Source: an uncultured Lentisphaeraceae bacterium (GTDB lineage Bacteria > Verrucomicrobiota > Kiritimatiellia > RFP12 > DVOR01). Taken from it: a stretch of DNA of 32,260 bases. Made by a program: the position numbers and the translations under genes. The notes beneath the pieces are model-generated. The model did not search any database. It was not told where the DNA came from and saw only the letters and a program-made list of their open reading frames with translations. This document shows, piece by piece, positions 18,249 to 26,197 of this stretch; the stretch's first letter is position 1; each line of letters begins with the position of its first letter. The stretch is from the NCBI GenBank assembly GCA_949288955.1, contig CASEMS010000022.1, positions 1 through 32,260 on the forward strand, in the 5' to 3' direction.

Positions 18249-18952
18249 GGGCAAAACCTTTCCTGCGCGAAGCGGAGGGGCACGGCCAGCGCATGGCCGG
18301 TGGCGGCGTAGGCCTCGGCGGTGCGCTGGGCGACGCGCCGCCCCTGCGCCGCCGCACCCGTCTGCCCCGAGAGCGTCAGCGCCAGCGAGGCGAAGAGGAG
18401 ATTGACCGAGACGATGAGCCAGTAGGAGAAAAGCCGGCCATACTCCCGCACGTCGGGCTGGGCCACCGAGAGCAGCGTGTCGAAGGTGTAGAGCACGTGG
18501 AAGAAGGTCAGCGCGCCGAAGGCCGCCGCCCACGCCCAGAACGGCACGGCCCCCGGCCAGAGCCACGTGGTCAGCGCGCAAACCCCCAACGCGATCAGCA
18601 GGTAGAACGGCACGCAGTACGGCGCGAGGGTGATGGCGAGGTTGCTCTTGGAAAGTTCCACGAAGCCCCCCGTCTCGCCCACGCTCACGCGGTGGACGCG
18701 CGCCAGGAAGAGAAGCCCCACCACCGCGTGGGTCATCTCGTGGGCGAAGACATAGACGATCGACAGCGCGCGCCCCTTCCAAAGATAGAGCGCCGTCATG
18801 GCCGCCGCGCCCGAGGCGAAGCCGATCTTGCCCGGCGTGAGCCACCCCTCGCCCAGCATCCCGGCCACAAGGCCGTCCCAGAAGGCCCGCGCGAGCCCCC
18901 AGGCCAAAGGCAACCCGGCCAACCCCACCAGCATGAGGGCGAAGCGCCTCAT
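18245..18952 (-). CDS. Integral membrane metalloprotease-like protein (M50-type)
   Basis: A 235-residue protein with about 5-6 hydrophobic helices. FAHEMTHAVVG (H71, E72, H75) is an HExxH zinc site inside a membrane segment, as in M50 (S2P/RseP-like) proteases. A later AQPDVREYG could supply the third ligand but is not the standard NPDG-like motif, so activity is uncertain. I chose ATG 18952, 13 nt after the kinase stop. A TTG three codons upstream is possible. The gene overlaps the sirtuin by 4 nt. Its position between a membrane kinase and a sirtuin suggests membrane signalling, which is inference. Confidence 0.75.
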   Translation of the reverse strand: MRRFALMLVGLAGLPLAWGLARAFWDGLVAGMLGEGWLTPGKIGFASGAAAMTALYLWKGRALSIVYVFAHEMTHAVVGLLFLARVHRVSVGETGGFVELSKSNLAITLAPYCVPFYLLIALGVCALTTWLWPGAVPFWAWAAAFGALTFFHVLYTFDTLLSVAQPDVREYGRLFSYWLIVSVNLLFASLALTLSGQTGAAAQGRRVAQRTAEAYAATGHALAVPLRFAQERFCP

Positions 18953-18965
18953 GGCACCCAAAGCC

Positions 18966-21329
18966 TCACTCGCCCGACTCCTGCGGCTCCAACCGCCCCA
19001 AGGCGGCGCGGGTGGCGGGCAGCCCCTCGGCCACGGCCTTCAGGCGATCCATCAGGTCGCGCAGGGACTTCGACTTCTCCAACATGGAGGGGCCGTAGTA
19101 GCGCAGGATGAACTGCCGCGCGCCGATGGCGAGCTCGGCGCGCCGGAGGGTGCTTAGCGCCCGCGACCCACGGTCGTCGGCCAGCAACGTGTTGAAGATC
19201 CGGAAGGAGGCGGCCTGCTGCTTGATGGCGAAGTCCTCCCACGACTGCTTGGCGCCGCCGAGGGTGATGCCCTCGGCGTCCGCGCCCGCCACGCCGAAGG
19301 TCGCCAACGTGCCATCCTTGGCCGCCTCGATGAGCCAGGCCTGCACCTTCGCCAAGGCGTCGATACGCTCCGCCGCCACCTGCGCGGCGGCCTTGGCCTC
19401 GTCGGACTTGAGGCGGGCGGCGCGGGCGGCGAAGGCCTTGGCGGCGTTGTCGGGGCGGAAGGCCCCGAGGTCGCCGGAGACGGCGGCCTCCATGTCGGCC
19501 ACGGAATCCACCTCGTCGGCGATCTCCTGACGCTTGCGGGCCTCCTCCTCCTCGGCCTTGGCCTTGGCGGCAGCGGCGGCCTCGGCCTGGAGCCGGGCGC
19601 GGTTGGCGGCCTCAAGCTCGTCGCGCCCCTGGGAGACGGCGAGGCGCCAGCCCTTGCGGAGATCCGCGATGGCCTGCGCATCGGCGTCGGCGGCCTTGGC
19701 GCCCGGGGTCTCGTCGTAGGCCTTGCGGGCGGCCTGCGCGTCGGCGAGGGCCTTGGAGACCGCCTCGGGCGCGGCATCGGCGGGCTCGGCGGAGACGCGG
19801 AGCCCGTCGACCTTGGCGCGGAGGGCGTCGGCGGCCTTGGCGGTCTCGGCGAGGGAATCGCGCTTGGCGAAGGCGTCCTGAAGCGTGGCGAAGAGTTTGG
19901 CAGGCGGCTCGCCCTCGTGAGGCTCCAGCCAGACCTCCTGCTCGGGGAGGAGGACGGCGCGGCGAGCCTGGTTGACCAACCACTTGAGCGTGGCCTCGGC
20001 CTCGGTGGCCTGGGTGGCGCGTTTGGCGGAGAGCGCGGCGCATTCCTCGCTCAATTTGGCGAGGGCCTGGCGGTCGGCGGCGGCCTTTTGGAGCGCGGGG
20101 TCGGCGATCGCCACCTGGGTGACGGCGTTGGTCACCGCCGTGACGGCCTTCTCGGCGGCGTTCTTGGCGGAGAAGACGAGGATGGCGCCGAGGATGATCG
20201 CCACGAGGATTGGCACGCCGCAGCCGAGGCCGGCGGCCAGGCCGATGATGGCGCCCTTGCTCAGGCCGGGCTTCGCCTCGGCGACGAGCGGGGCGTTGGG
20301 GTTCTCGATGACGGGCATGGGGCGCGAGACGGTGCCGGTGGGGTGGGTCTTACCCTTGATGACGATGCGCTTGCCGGCGCCGGTGCGGCTCTTGGCGGCG
20401 CGGAGCTCGCGCCCCATGTCGGAGAGGAGCGAGTCGTAGTTCGGGTAACGGCGGATGGGCTCGGCCTCCAACATCCGCATGACGATCTTGGAGACGGCCA
20501 CGGGGCACCCCGGCGCCACCTCGGCGAGGGGCTTGGCGGGGCCCAGCAGGCGCGCCTTCATCACCTCCACCGCGTCGGCGCCCTCGAAGGGCGGGATGCC
20601 GGCGATGGCGTGGTAGAGCGTGCCGCCGAGGGAGTAGATGTCGGCGCGCAGGTCCACCTTCTGCTTGCGGAGCGTCTCGGGGGCGATGTAGTAGGGCGTG
20701 CCCCAGACGGTGTTGTCGGCGGCGGCGCGGGCGCTGACGAGCGCGGCGATGCCGAAGTCGGCCAGCTTGGCCTCGCGCGCCTCGTTGATGAGGATGTTCT
20801 CGGGCTTCACGTCGCCATGGACCATGCCCATCTCGGCGGCGGCGCGCAGGCCCTGGGCGATCTGCATTCCCACGTTGAGGGCGGTGGCGGGCTGGACGGG
20901 GCCGTGCTTCATCATGCGGTCGAGGGAGTCCGGGCGCACCAGCTCCATCACCAGGAAGGGCTGCCCCTCGGCCTCGCCGAAGGCGTAGATGCTCACGATG
21001 TTGGGGTGCTGCAACTTGGCGGCGGACTGCGCCTCGCGCTTGAAGCTCTCGATGAAGCCGGGATCCTCCGCGGCCTTCTCCTTGAGGATGACCTTCACCG
21101 CCACGCGCCGCTGGAGCCCCTCGTCGATCGCCTCGTAGACGGCGCCCATGCCGCCCGCGCCGACCAAGCCCACCAGGCGATACTGCGCCAGCGTCCCGGG
21201 CACCATCACCGATTTGCCGCAGGCCGGGCAGGCCACCTCGGCCAACGGCGGGGCGCCCGCCGGCAGCGCCGCGCCGCAGAGGGGGCAGACGGGGTTCTTG
21301 ACGGGCTGGGCGGTGATACCGTTGCTCAT
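18966..21329 (-). CDS. Membrane Ser/Thr protein kinase with N-terminal zinc ribbon
   Basis: A 787-residue Hanks-type kinase. A zinc ribbon (C15, C18, C34, C37) precedes the kinase domain at about 50-310: GAGGMG (P-loop), K79 in VAVK, HGDVKPEN (H171-D173, HGD in place of HRD, common in bacterial kinases), D191 in DFG, and APE at 216-218. All key residues are present, so it should be active. A basic linker, one membrane helix (about 359-387) and a 400-residue Ala/Lys/Glu-rich, coiled-coil-like C-terminal region follow, probably outside the cytoplasm. AAAGGA precedes ATG 21329, 21 nt after the cyclase stop. Confidence 0.93.
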   Translation of the reverse strand: MSNGITAQPVKNPVCPLCGAALPAGAPPLAEVACPACGKSVMVPGTLAQYRLVGLVGAGGMGAVYEAIDEGLQRRVAVKVILKEKAAEDPGFIESFKREAQSAAKLQHPNIVSIYAFGEAEGQPFLVMELVRPDSLDRMMKHGPVQPATALNVGMQIAQGLRAAAEMGMVHGDVKPENILINEAREAKLADFGIAALVSARAAADNTVWGTPYYIAPETLRKQKVDLRADIYSLGGTLYHAIAGIPPFEGADAVEVMKARLLGPAKPLAEVAPGCPVAVSKIVMRMLEAEPIRRYPNYDSLLSDMGRELRAAKSRTGAGKRIVIKGKTHPTGTVSRPMPVIENPNAPLVAEAKPGLSKGAIIGLAAGLGCGVPILVAIILGAILVFSAKNAAEKAVTAVTNAVTQVAIADPALQKAAADRQALAKLSEECAALSAKRATQATEAEATLKWLVNQARRAVLLPEQEVWLEPHEGEPPAKLFATLQDAFAKRDSLAETAKAADALRAKVDGLRVSAEPADAAPEAVSKALADAQAARKAYDETPGAKAADADAQAIADLRKGWRLAVSQGRDELEAANRARLQAEAAAAAKAKAEEEEARKRQEIADEVDSVADMEAAVSGDLGAFRPDNAAKAFAARAARLKSDEAKAAAQVAAERIDALAKVQAWLIEAAKDGTLATFGVAGADAEGITLGGAKQSWEDFAIKQQAASFRIFNTLLADDRGSRALSTLRRAELAIGARQFILRYYGPSMLEKSKSLRDLMDRLKAVAEGLPATRAALGRLEPQESGE

Positions 21330-21350
21330 GGCCGATCCTTTCTTGCCTCT

Positions 21351-22514
21351 TCAGGCGTAACGCTCGCGCAGGAGCGCGACGGCGCGCTCCAACAGCGCCT
21401 CATCCATCTCGTGAACCTCAATCTTCGCGCCGAGGCCTTCGGGCAGGGTCACGCAGAGCGTCCCCCCCAGATGCTCGCGGAACTGCCGCAGCCCCTCCAG
21501 CACCGCCAGGCGCCCATCCGTCCCCCGCAGCGCCAATTCGTCGCACCACACCGGCAGGCCGCACTCCCGCAGCAACGCGATCACGCGCGTGCATTCGGGC
21601 GGCGTCACCAACCCCAGGAGCGAGGCGTAGGCCATGTCCAGCGCGATGCCGATGGCGACGGCCTCGCCGTGGGTCAGCTGATAGCAGGTCATCGCCTCCA
21701 GCCGGTGCGCGCTCCAATGGCCGAAGTCCAGCGGCCGCGCCGCGCCGTGCTCGAAGGCGTCCCCGCCGTTGGCGATGTGCGCCAGGTGCAGACGCGCCGT
21801 GCGCTCCACCAGCGCCGCCATCGCCTCCAGGTCGCGCATCCGCAGGGCGTCGGCGTTCGCCCAGAGCCAATCGAGGAAGGCGGCGTCCTTGATGGTCGCC
21901 ACCTTGACCGCCTCGGCGATGCCGTTGCGCCACTCGCGGTCCGGGAGCGTGGGCAGGAAGTCCGCGTCGTTGATGACGGCGAAGGGCGGGGCGAAGGAGC
22001 CCAGGAAGTTCTTGCAGGAGCCGTAGTCCACGCCGTTCTTCACGCCCACCCCCGCGTCCGCCTGGGCGAGCGTGGTGGTGTTCACGCGGATGGTGCGGCA
22101 GCCGCGGTGGACGAGCGCGGCCGCGTAGCCCACCACGTCCTGCACCGAGCCCCCGCCGATCGCCACGAAGGTGTCCTTCCGCCCGAAGTGCGTCTGATAG
22201 GCCAGCTTCACCAGCTTCCCCACCACGCCCTCCTGCCGCTTGGCGAACTCCCCGCCCGGCAGGTACTCGATGGGCGCGGCCAGCTCGACCGTCCCCCGCC
22301 GCGCCGTCAGCCACTTGGTGATGGCCATCGGCAGACCGGGGTGGGCGGCCTTGACGCCCTGATCCATCACGATCAGCAGACGGTGCGGCAGAGGCGCCGT
22401 GCCATCCCGGCCCAACACCTCCGCCAACGTCTCATCGTCCGCGCCGAAAAGCCCGCGGCAGAAAACCACCGGATAGGCGAACGTCACGCTGAACCGCTCT
22501 TCAATCACATTCAT
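21351..22514 (-). CDS. Sugar-phosphate cyclase of the 3-dehydroquinate synthase superfamily, EboD-like
   Basis: A 387-residue NAD-dependent cyclase. GGGSVQDVVGYAAAL is the GGGxxxD nucleotide motif, and NTTTLAQADAGVGVKNGVDY plus CKNFLGSF correspond to the AroB 'TTLLAQVDSSVGGKTGIN...KNLIG' stretch. The metal-site segment reads RPLDFGHWSAHRLE rather than the NLGHTFGHAIE of true AroB. With FAPPFAVINDADFL, GIAEAVKVATIKDA and HGEAVAIGIALD, it resembles what I recall of the EboD family (ebo clusters). No other ebo genes are visible. I therefore do not assign aroB; automatic annotation may call it 3-dehydroquinate synthase. It heads the kinase-protease-sirtuin operon, with its -10 9 nt before the ATG. 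Confidence 0.85.
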   Translation of the reverse strand: MNVIEERFSVTFAYPVVFCRGLFGADDETLAEVLGRDGTAPLPHRLLIVMDQGVKAAHPGLPMAITKWLTARRGTVELAAPIEYLPGGEFAKRQEGVVGKLVKLAYQTHFGRKDTFVAIGGGSVQDVVGYAAALVHRGCRTIRVNTTTLAQADAGVGVKNGVDYGSCKNFLGSFAPPFAVINDADFLPTLPDREWRNGIAEAVKVATIKDAAFLDWLWANADALRMRDLEAMAALVERTARLHLAHIANGGDAFEHGAARPLDFGHWSAHRLEAMTCYQLTHGEAVAIGIALDMAYASLLGLVTPPECTRVIALLRECGLPVWCDELALRGTDGRLAVLEGLRQFREHLGGTLCVTLPEGLGAKIEVHEMDEALLERAVALLRERYA

Positions 22515-22523
22515 CTCACTGTT

Positions 22524-22529
22524 AGTATA
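22524..22529 (-). promoter_or_regulatory. Extended -10 of the cyclase-kinase-protease-sirtuin operon
   Basis: The minus strand reads TGCTATACT, then AACAGTGAG, then ATG 22514. The nine-base gap predicts a leader of 0-3 nt. There is no good -35 (GCACAC at the right distance). Confidence 0.55.
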
Positions 22530-22567
22530 GCACAGCGCGCGAATGTGTGTGCGGGCACCCGCGGAAT

Positions 22568-22650
22568 GGATCGGCGGCTGACCCGAGGTGGATCAGCCGC
22601 TGACCCGAGGTGGATCAGCCGCTGACCCGAGGTGGATCAGCCGCCGAGCC
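22568..22650. repeat. 22-bp intergenic array, 4 units
   Basis: Units at 22568, 22590, 22612 and 22634. The second and third are identical 22-mers (GGATCAGCCGCTGACC, then CGAGGT), the first has an inverted-type core GGATCGGCGGCTGACCC, and the fourth is GGATCAGCCGCCGAGCC. The array sits centrally between two divergent short-leader promoters (22529 and 22711). Confidence 0.85.
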
Positions 22651-22686
22651 TCCCACTGCGGGGGGCTCCCGGCGAACCGGCGGGTT

Positions 22687-22716
22687 TTGCGTCGGAGGGG
22701 GGAAAGTTGGTAGACT
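22687..22716 (+). promoter_or_regulatory. Promoter of the pseudokinase-ligA-nadE operon, near-leaderless
   Basis: TTGCGT (22687-22692), an 18-nt spacer, then TAGACT (22711-22716) preceded by TGG. ATG 22725 begins after only 8 nt (ACGTGGCT). Confidence 0.6.
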
Positions 22717-22724
22717 ACGTGGCT

Positions 22725-23777
22725 ATGGAGAGCCATCCTGACATTGAAGGTCTGGTCTTCCGGCAGCGTCTGGCGCGGCCGGGGCGGGGGGAGCTGTGGC
22801 GCGCCGAGCAGACGGCCTTGGAACGGGACGTGCTGGTGGCCGTCTTCGGCCCGGAGATGGGCGAGAACCCGGAGGGCGAGCGGCGCTTCGCCGTCATCCG
22901 CGCGTTGGCGCAGGTGAAGAGCGTGCTGGTGCCGGAGGTGATCGACGTGCTGCGCTCGCCGGAGGCCGCCTGCGTGGTGTTGGAGGACCCGCACGCGCAG
23001 GGGATCGTGGAGCTGTTGGCGGGGCGGCGGCTGGAGGCCGGGCAGATCGTGCGCCTGGCGATGCGCCTGATGGAGGGCTTGGCGGAGCTGCACCGCGCGG
23101 GGATGCTCTACGCGGGGCTCTGCCCGCGCGCGCTCTACGTCTCGGAGGATTCGGAGCCGGTGCTGCCGGATGTCTCGCTGGCGCGCTTCGAGCCGGGGCG
23201 CGGGGTGAACCCGCCCGATTGGGCGCTGCCGCGCGAGACGCGCCCCTACGCCGCCCCCGAGCTGGCCGAGACGCCGGAGGCGGCCGACACGCGCGCGGAT
23301 ATGTTCGCGCTGGGGCTGACGCTCTACGCCCTGGGGACGGGCCAGGTGCCCTACGGCGCCGTCTCCCCGGAGTTCCTCGACGAGGCCAAACGCACGCGCA
23401 CCGTGCCCTCGCCCTGCGACATCAGCCCCAACTTCCCCGCCGCGCTGGCCACCCTCCTCGCGCGCCTGGCCATGCGCGACCCCGCCGCCCGCTACGCGGA
23501 TTGGGACGAGGCGCTCTTCGACCTCCACCAGCTCCAGGCCGGCGTGGCGCCCACCCTGCCCGACCCCGCAGGCTCGGTCATCGCGCCGCCGAACCCCGAG
23601 GCCCGCGCACGCGCCGGGCGCACCATCCGCCTCTCCACCGCCGACCTGCGCGCCTTCCGCCGCGAGCTCTCCGCCCGCCACCGCCGCCCCTCCTGCCTCC
23701 TGGCCATCCTGGCCACGCTCCTCCTGCTCATCGCGCTGGCCCTGGCCGCCGCGCTCTTCATCTGGCTCCTCCGATGA
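22725..23777 (+). CDS. Tail-anchored pseudokinase
   Basis: A 350-residue protein with a recognisable Hanks kinase fold but missing catalytic residues. The VAIK lysine is F41 (LVAVFGP), the HRD loop reads YAG (129-131, in MLYAGLCPRALYV), and DFG reads DVS (149-151). The AAPEL activation-segment end and the alpha-F MFALGLTLYALGTG are kept. A C-terminal membrane helix (about 324-349) would anchor it with the kinase-like domain in the cytoplasm. A juxtamembrane GRTIRLS resembles the T-I-K-L motifs of the protein at the window's right edge. ATG 22725 is set by the -10 8 nt upstream. The stop overlaps the ligA start (ATGA), so a link with DNA ligase expression is likely. Confidence 0.88.
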   Translation: MESHPDIEGLVFRQRLARPGRGELWRAEQTALERDVLVAVFGPEMGENPEGERRFAVIRALAQVKSVLVPEVIDVLRSPEAACVVLEDPHAQGIVELLAGRRLEAGQIVRLAMRLMEGLAELHRAGMLYAGLCPRALYVSEDSEPVLPDVSLARFEPGRGVNPPDWALPRETRPYAAPELAETPEAADTRADMFALGLTLYALGTGQVPYGAVSPEFLDEAKRTRTVPSPCDISPNFPAALATLLARLAMRDPAARYADWDEALFDLHQLQAGVAPTLPDPAGSVIAPPNPEARARAGRTIRLSTADLRAFRRELSARHRRPSCLLAILATLLLLIALALAAALFIWLLR

Positions 23778-26020
23778 CCGACGCCGAACGCATCCTTGCC
23801 CTCCGCGCGGAGATCCTCCGCCACGACCGCCTCTACTATGTGGAGGCCCGCCCCGAGATCAGCGACCGCGACTACGACGCGCTCTGGGACGAGCTGGCCG
23901 CCCTCGAACGCGCCCACCCCGACCTCGTAACGCCCGACTCCCCCACCCAGCGCGTCAGCGGCCAGCCCCTCGACGGCTTCGCCAAGGTCCGCCACGACCC
24001 ACCCATGCGCAGCCTCGACAAGACCTACGACAAGGCCGACCTGCGCCAGTTCGACGCCTTCCTCCGCCAGCAGCTGCCCGACGCCGCGTGGGACTACGTG
24101 GTGGAGCCGAAGGTCGACGGCGTATCCCTCTCCCTCCTCTATCGCCGCGGGCGGCTCGTCCGCGCCGCCACCCGAGGCAACGGCGAGGTGGGCGACGACG
24201 TGACCGCCAACGTCCGCACCATCCGCTCCATCCCCCTCTCCATCCCCTGCGACGCGCCCCTGGTGGAGGTCCGCGGCGAGGTCTACATGCCGCGCGACGG
24301 CTTCGCCGCCCTCAACCGCGCGGAGGAGGAGGCCGGGCGCGAGCCCTTCGCCAACCCCCGCAACGCCGCCGCGGGCTCCCTCAAACTCCTCGACCCCCGC
24401 GAGGTCGCCAAGCGCCCCCTCGACGCCGTGCTCTACGCCGCCGGCGCCCTCGAGGGCGTCGCCTTCGCCACCCACACCGAGCTCATGCGCGCCTTCGCCC
24501 AGTGGGGCCTGCGCACGCCCCCCTGGCGCCGCCTCTGCATGGGCATCGACCAAGTGATGGAGGCGGTGGACGAGCTGGAGGGGCTCCGCCACACCTTCCC
24601 CTTCGAGATCGACGGCGCGGTCGTCAAGGTCAACCAGCGCGCCCTCTACGCCCGGCTCGGCAGCACCGCCCACGCCCCCCGCTCCGCCCGCGCCTACAAG
24701 TACGCCCCCGAATGCGCCACCACGCGCCTGCGCGCCATCACCGTCCAGGTCGGCCGCACGGGCGTGCTCACCCCCGTGGCCGAGCTGGACCCCGTGCCGC
24801 TCGCGGGCTCGGTCATCGCGCGCGCCACCCTCCACAACGCCGACTACGTGCGCGAGAAGGACATCCGCGTGGGCGACATGGTGGAGATCTCCAAGCATGG
24901 CGACGTCATCCCCGCCGTCGACCGCGTGCTCCCCGCGTTTCGCCCGGCGGGCGCCGAACCCTTCGCCCTCCCCACGCGCTGCCCCGTCTGCGGCGGCGAG
25001 ACCGAGCGCCTGGAGGGCGAGGTCGCCACCCGCTGCGTCAACCCCGAGTGCCCCGCCCAGCGCGTCGGCCACCTCCAGCTCTTCGTCTCCCGCAACGCCC
25101 TCGACATCGCCGCCATCGGCGGGCGCATGGCCGAGGCCCTCGTCCAGGCCGGCCTCGTCACCCACCCCCTCGACCTCTGGGGCCTCGACCCCGCCGCGCT
25201 GGCCGATTTCCGCCTGGCGGGGGACGACGGCGCCGAGCGGCGCTTCGGCAAGAATGCGCAGGAGGTGGCCGCCGCCCTCGAACGCGCCAAGGCCCTCCCC
25301 CTCCACCGCTGGCTCTACGCCCTCGGCCTCCCCGGCATCGGCCTCACCGCCGCCCGCGTCGTCGCCGCCCCCTTCCCCTCCTTCTCCGCCATGCTCGCCG
25401 ACCCGCTCTTCCGCGACGTGCTCGACTTCTACGCCGCCACCGAGCGCAAGACCGACGACCGCGACCTCTTGGCCGGCGAGATCGCCACCCGCGCCGAGGC
25501 CCTCGCCACGCGCGGCCTCCTCCTCCGCGACGACCCCACCAAGCCCTTCCGCAAGCGCTTCCTCCTCACCCTCAAGCCCGAGATGGCCCGCGTCATGGCC
25601 CGCTTCGCCGCCTCCGACTACGCCCGCCGCCTCGCCGCGCGCCTCGCCGCGCTGGGCATCGACCCCAAACCCGCCGAGGCCGAGGCCCCGCAGGGCAACG
25701 CCCTCGCCGGCAAAAGCGTCGTCATCACCGGCACCCTCTCCCAGCCCCGCGAGGCCTTCGAGCGACTCATCCGCCAAAACGGCGGCACCGTCCAAGGCGC
25801 CGTCTCCAAGAAGACCGCCTTCCTCCTTGCCGGCGCGAACCCCGGCGGCTCCAAGTGGGACAAGGCGCAGGCCCTCGGCACGCCCGTCCTCGACGAGGCC
25901 GCCTTCCTCGCCCTTCTCGGCGGCCAGCCCCCTCCCCCGCCGCCCCCTCCCCCACCCTCCCCCAAGCCCAAGGCCGCGCCCGCCTACGAGCAGGGCGACC
26001 TCTTCGGAGGCCTGGCATGA
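23774..26020 (+). CDS. ligA: NAD-dependent DNA ligase
   Basis: A 748-residue ligase that seals nicks using NAD and joins Okazaki fragments. Domain order: Ia (HDRLYYVEARPEISDRDYD), the adenylation domain with K113 in EPKVDG, OB fold (QVGRTGVLTPVAELDPV), zinc finger (CPVCGG...CVNPECPAQ), helix-hairpin-helix (LPGIGLTAARVV), and BRCT from about 641 (GKSVVITGTL). Two oddities follow. About 100 residues between HhH and BRCT include a charged segment longer than usual. After BRCT, a run of ten prolines and a Pro/Lys linker lead to EQGDLFGGLA, where QGDLF fits the sliding-clamp-binding pentapeptide. Start and stop both overlap neighbouring genes (ATGA). Confidence 0.97.
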   Translation: MTDAERILALRAEILRHDRLYYVEARPEISDRDYDALWDELAALERAHPDLVTPDSPTQRVSGQPLDGFAKVRHDPPMRSLDKTYDKADLRQFDAFLRQQLPDAAWDYVVEPKVDGVSLSLLYRRGRLVRAATRGNGEVGDDVTANVRTIRSIPLSIPCDAPLVEVRGEVYMPRDGFAALNRAEEEAGREPFANPRNAAAGSLKLLDPREVAKRPLDAVLYAAGALEGVAFATHTELMRAFAQWGLRTPPWRRLCMGIDQVMEAVDELEGLRHTFPFEIDGAVVKVNQRALYARLGSTAHAPRSARAYKYAPECATTRLRAITVQVGRTGVLTPVAELDPVPLAGSVIARATLHNADYVREKDIRVGDMVEISKHGDVIPAVDRVLPAFRPAGAEPFALPTRCPVCGGETERLEGEVATRCVNPECPAQRVGHLQLFVSRNALDIAAIGGRMAEALVQAGLVTHPLDLWGLDPAALADFRLAGDDGAERRFGKNAQEVAAALERAKALPLHRWLYALGLPGIGLTAARVVAAPFPSFSAMLADPLFRDVLDFYAATERKTDDRDLLAGEIATRAEALATRGLLLRDDPTKPFRKRFLLTLKPEMARVMARFAASDYARRLAARLAALGIDPKPAEAEAPQGNALAGKSVVITGTLSQPREAFERLIRQNGGTVQGAVSKKTAFLLAGANPGGSKWDKAQALGTPVLDEAAFLALLGGQPPPPPPPPPPSPKPKAAPAYEQGDLFGGLA

Positions 26021-26196
26021 AGCGCACCCTCCTCCTCTTCGCCCTCCTCGAGGCCCTCGTCATCGCCGGCCTCGTCCTCTTCCTCTGCTCCGGCTACGCC
26101 CGCTGGGCGCTCTGGGCCCTCGGCGCCGTCATGGCCGCCGAGCTGCTCCTGGGCCTCTGGCTCCTCGTCGCCCTCCGCAACCCGAAAGGACGCTGA
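26017..26196 (+). CDS. Small two-span membrane protein
   Basis: A 59-residue protein, almost entirely two hydrophobic helices (residues 4-24 and 29-53), with a basic start (MKR) and end (NPKGR). ATG 26017 overlaps the ligA stop and the stop lies 1 nt before nadE, which is the tight packing of a real operon gene. I recognise no family. Confidence 0.65.
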   Translation: MKRTLLLFALLEALVIAGLVLFLCSGYARWALWALGAVMAAELLLGLWLLVALRNPKGR

Positions 26197-26197
26197 C

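Noticed and set aside
21351..22514. Assignment as aroB of the shikimate pathway
   Set aside because: The metal-site segment and several conserved stretches differ from AroB and look EboD-like; there are no shikimate neighbours.
22568..22650. CRISPR array
   Set aside because: Units are adjacent 22-mers without unique spacers of 30 bp or more, and there are no cas genes.
23492..25795. 767-codon minus-strand frame across ligA
   Set aside because: Gly/Ala/Glu/Val-rich antisense shadow of ligA produced by C-ending codons.
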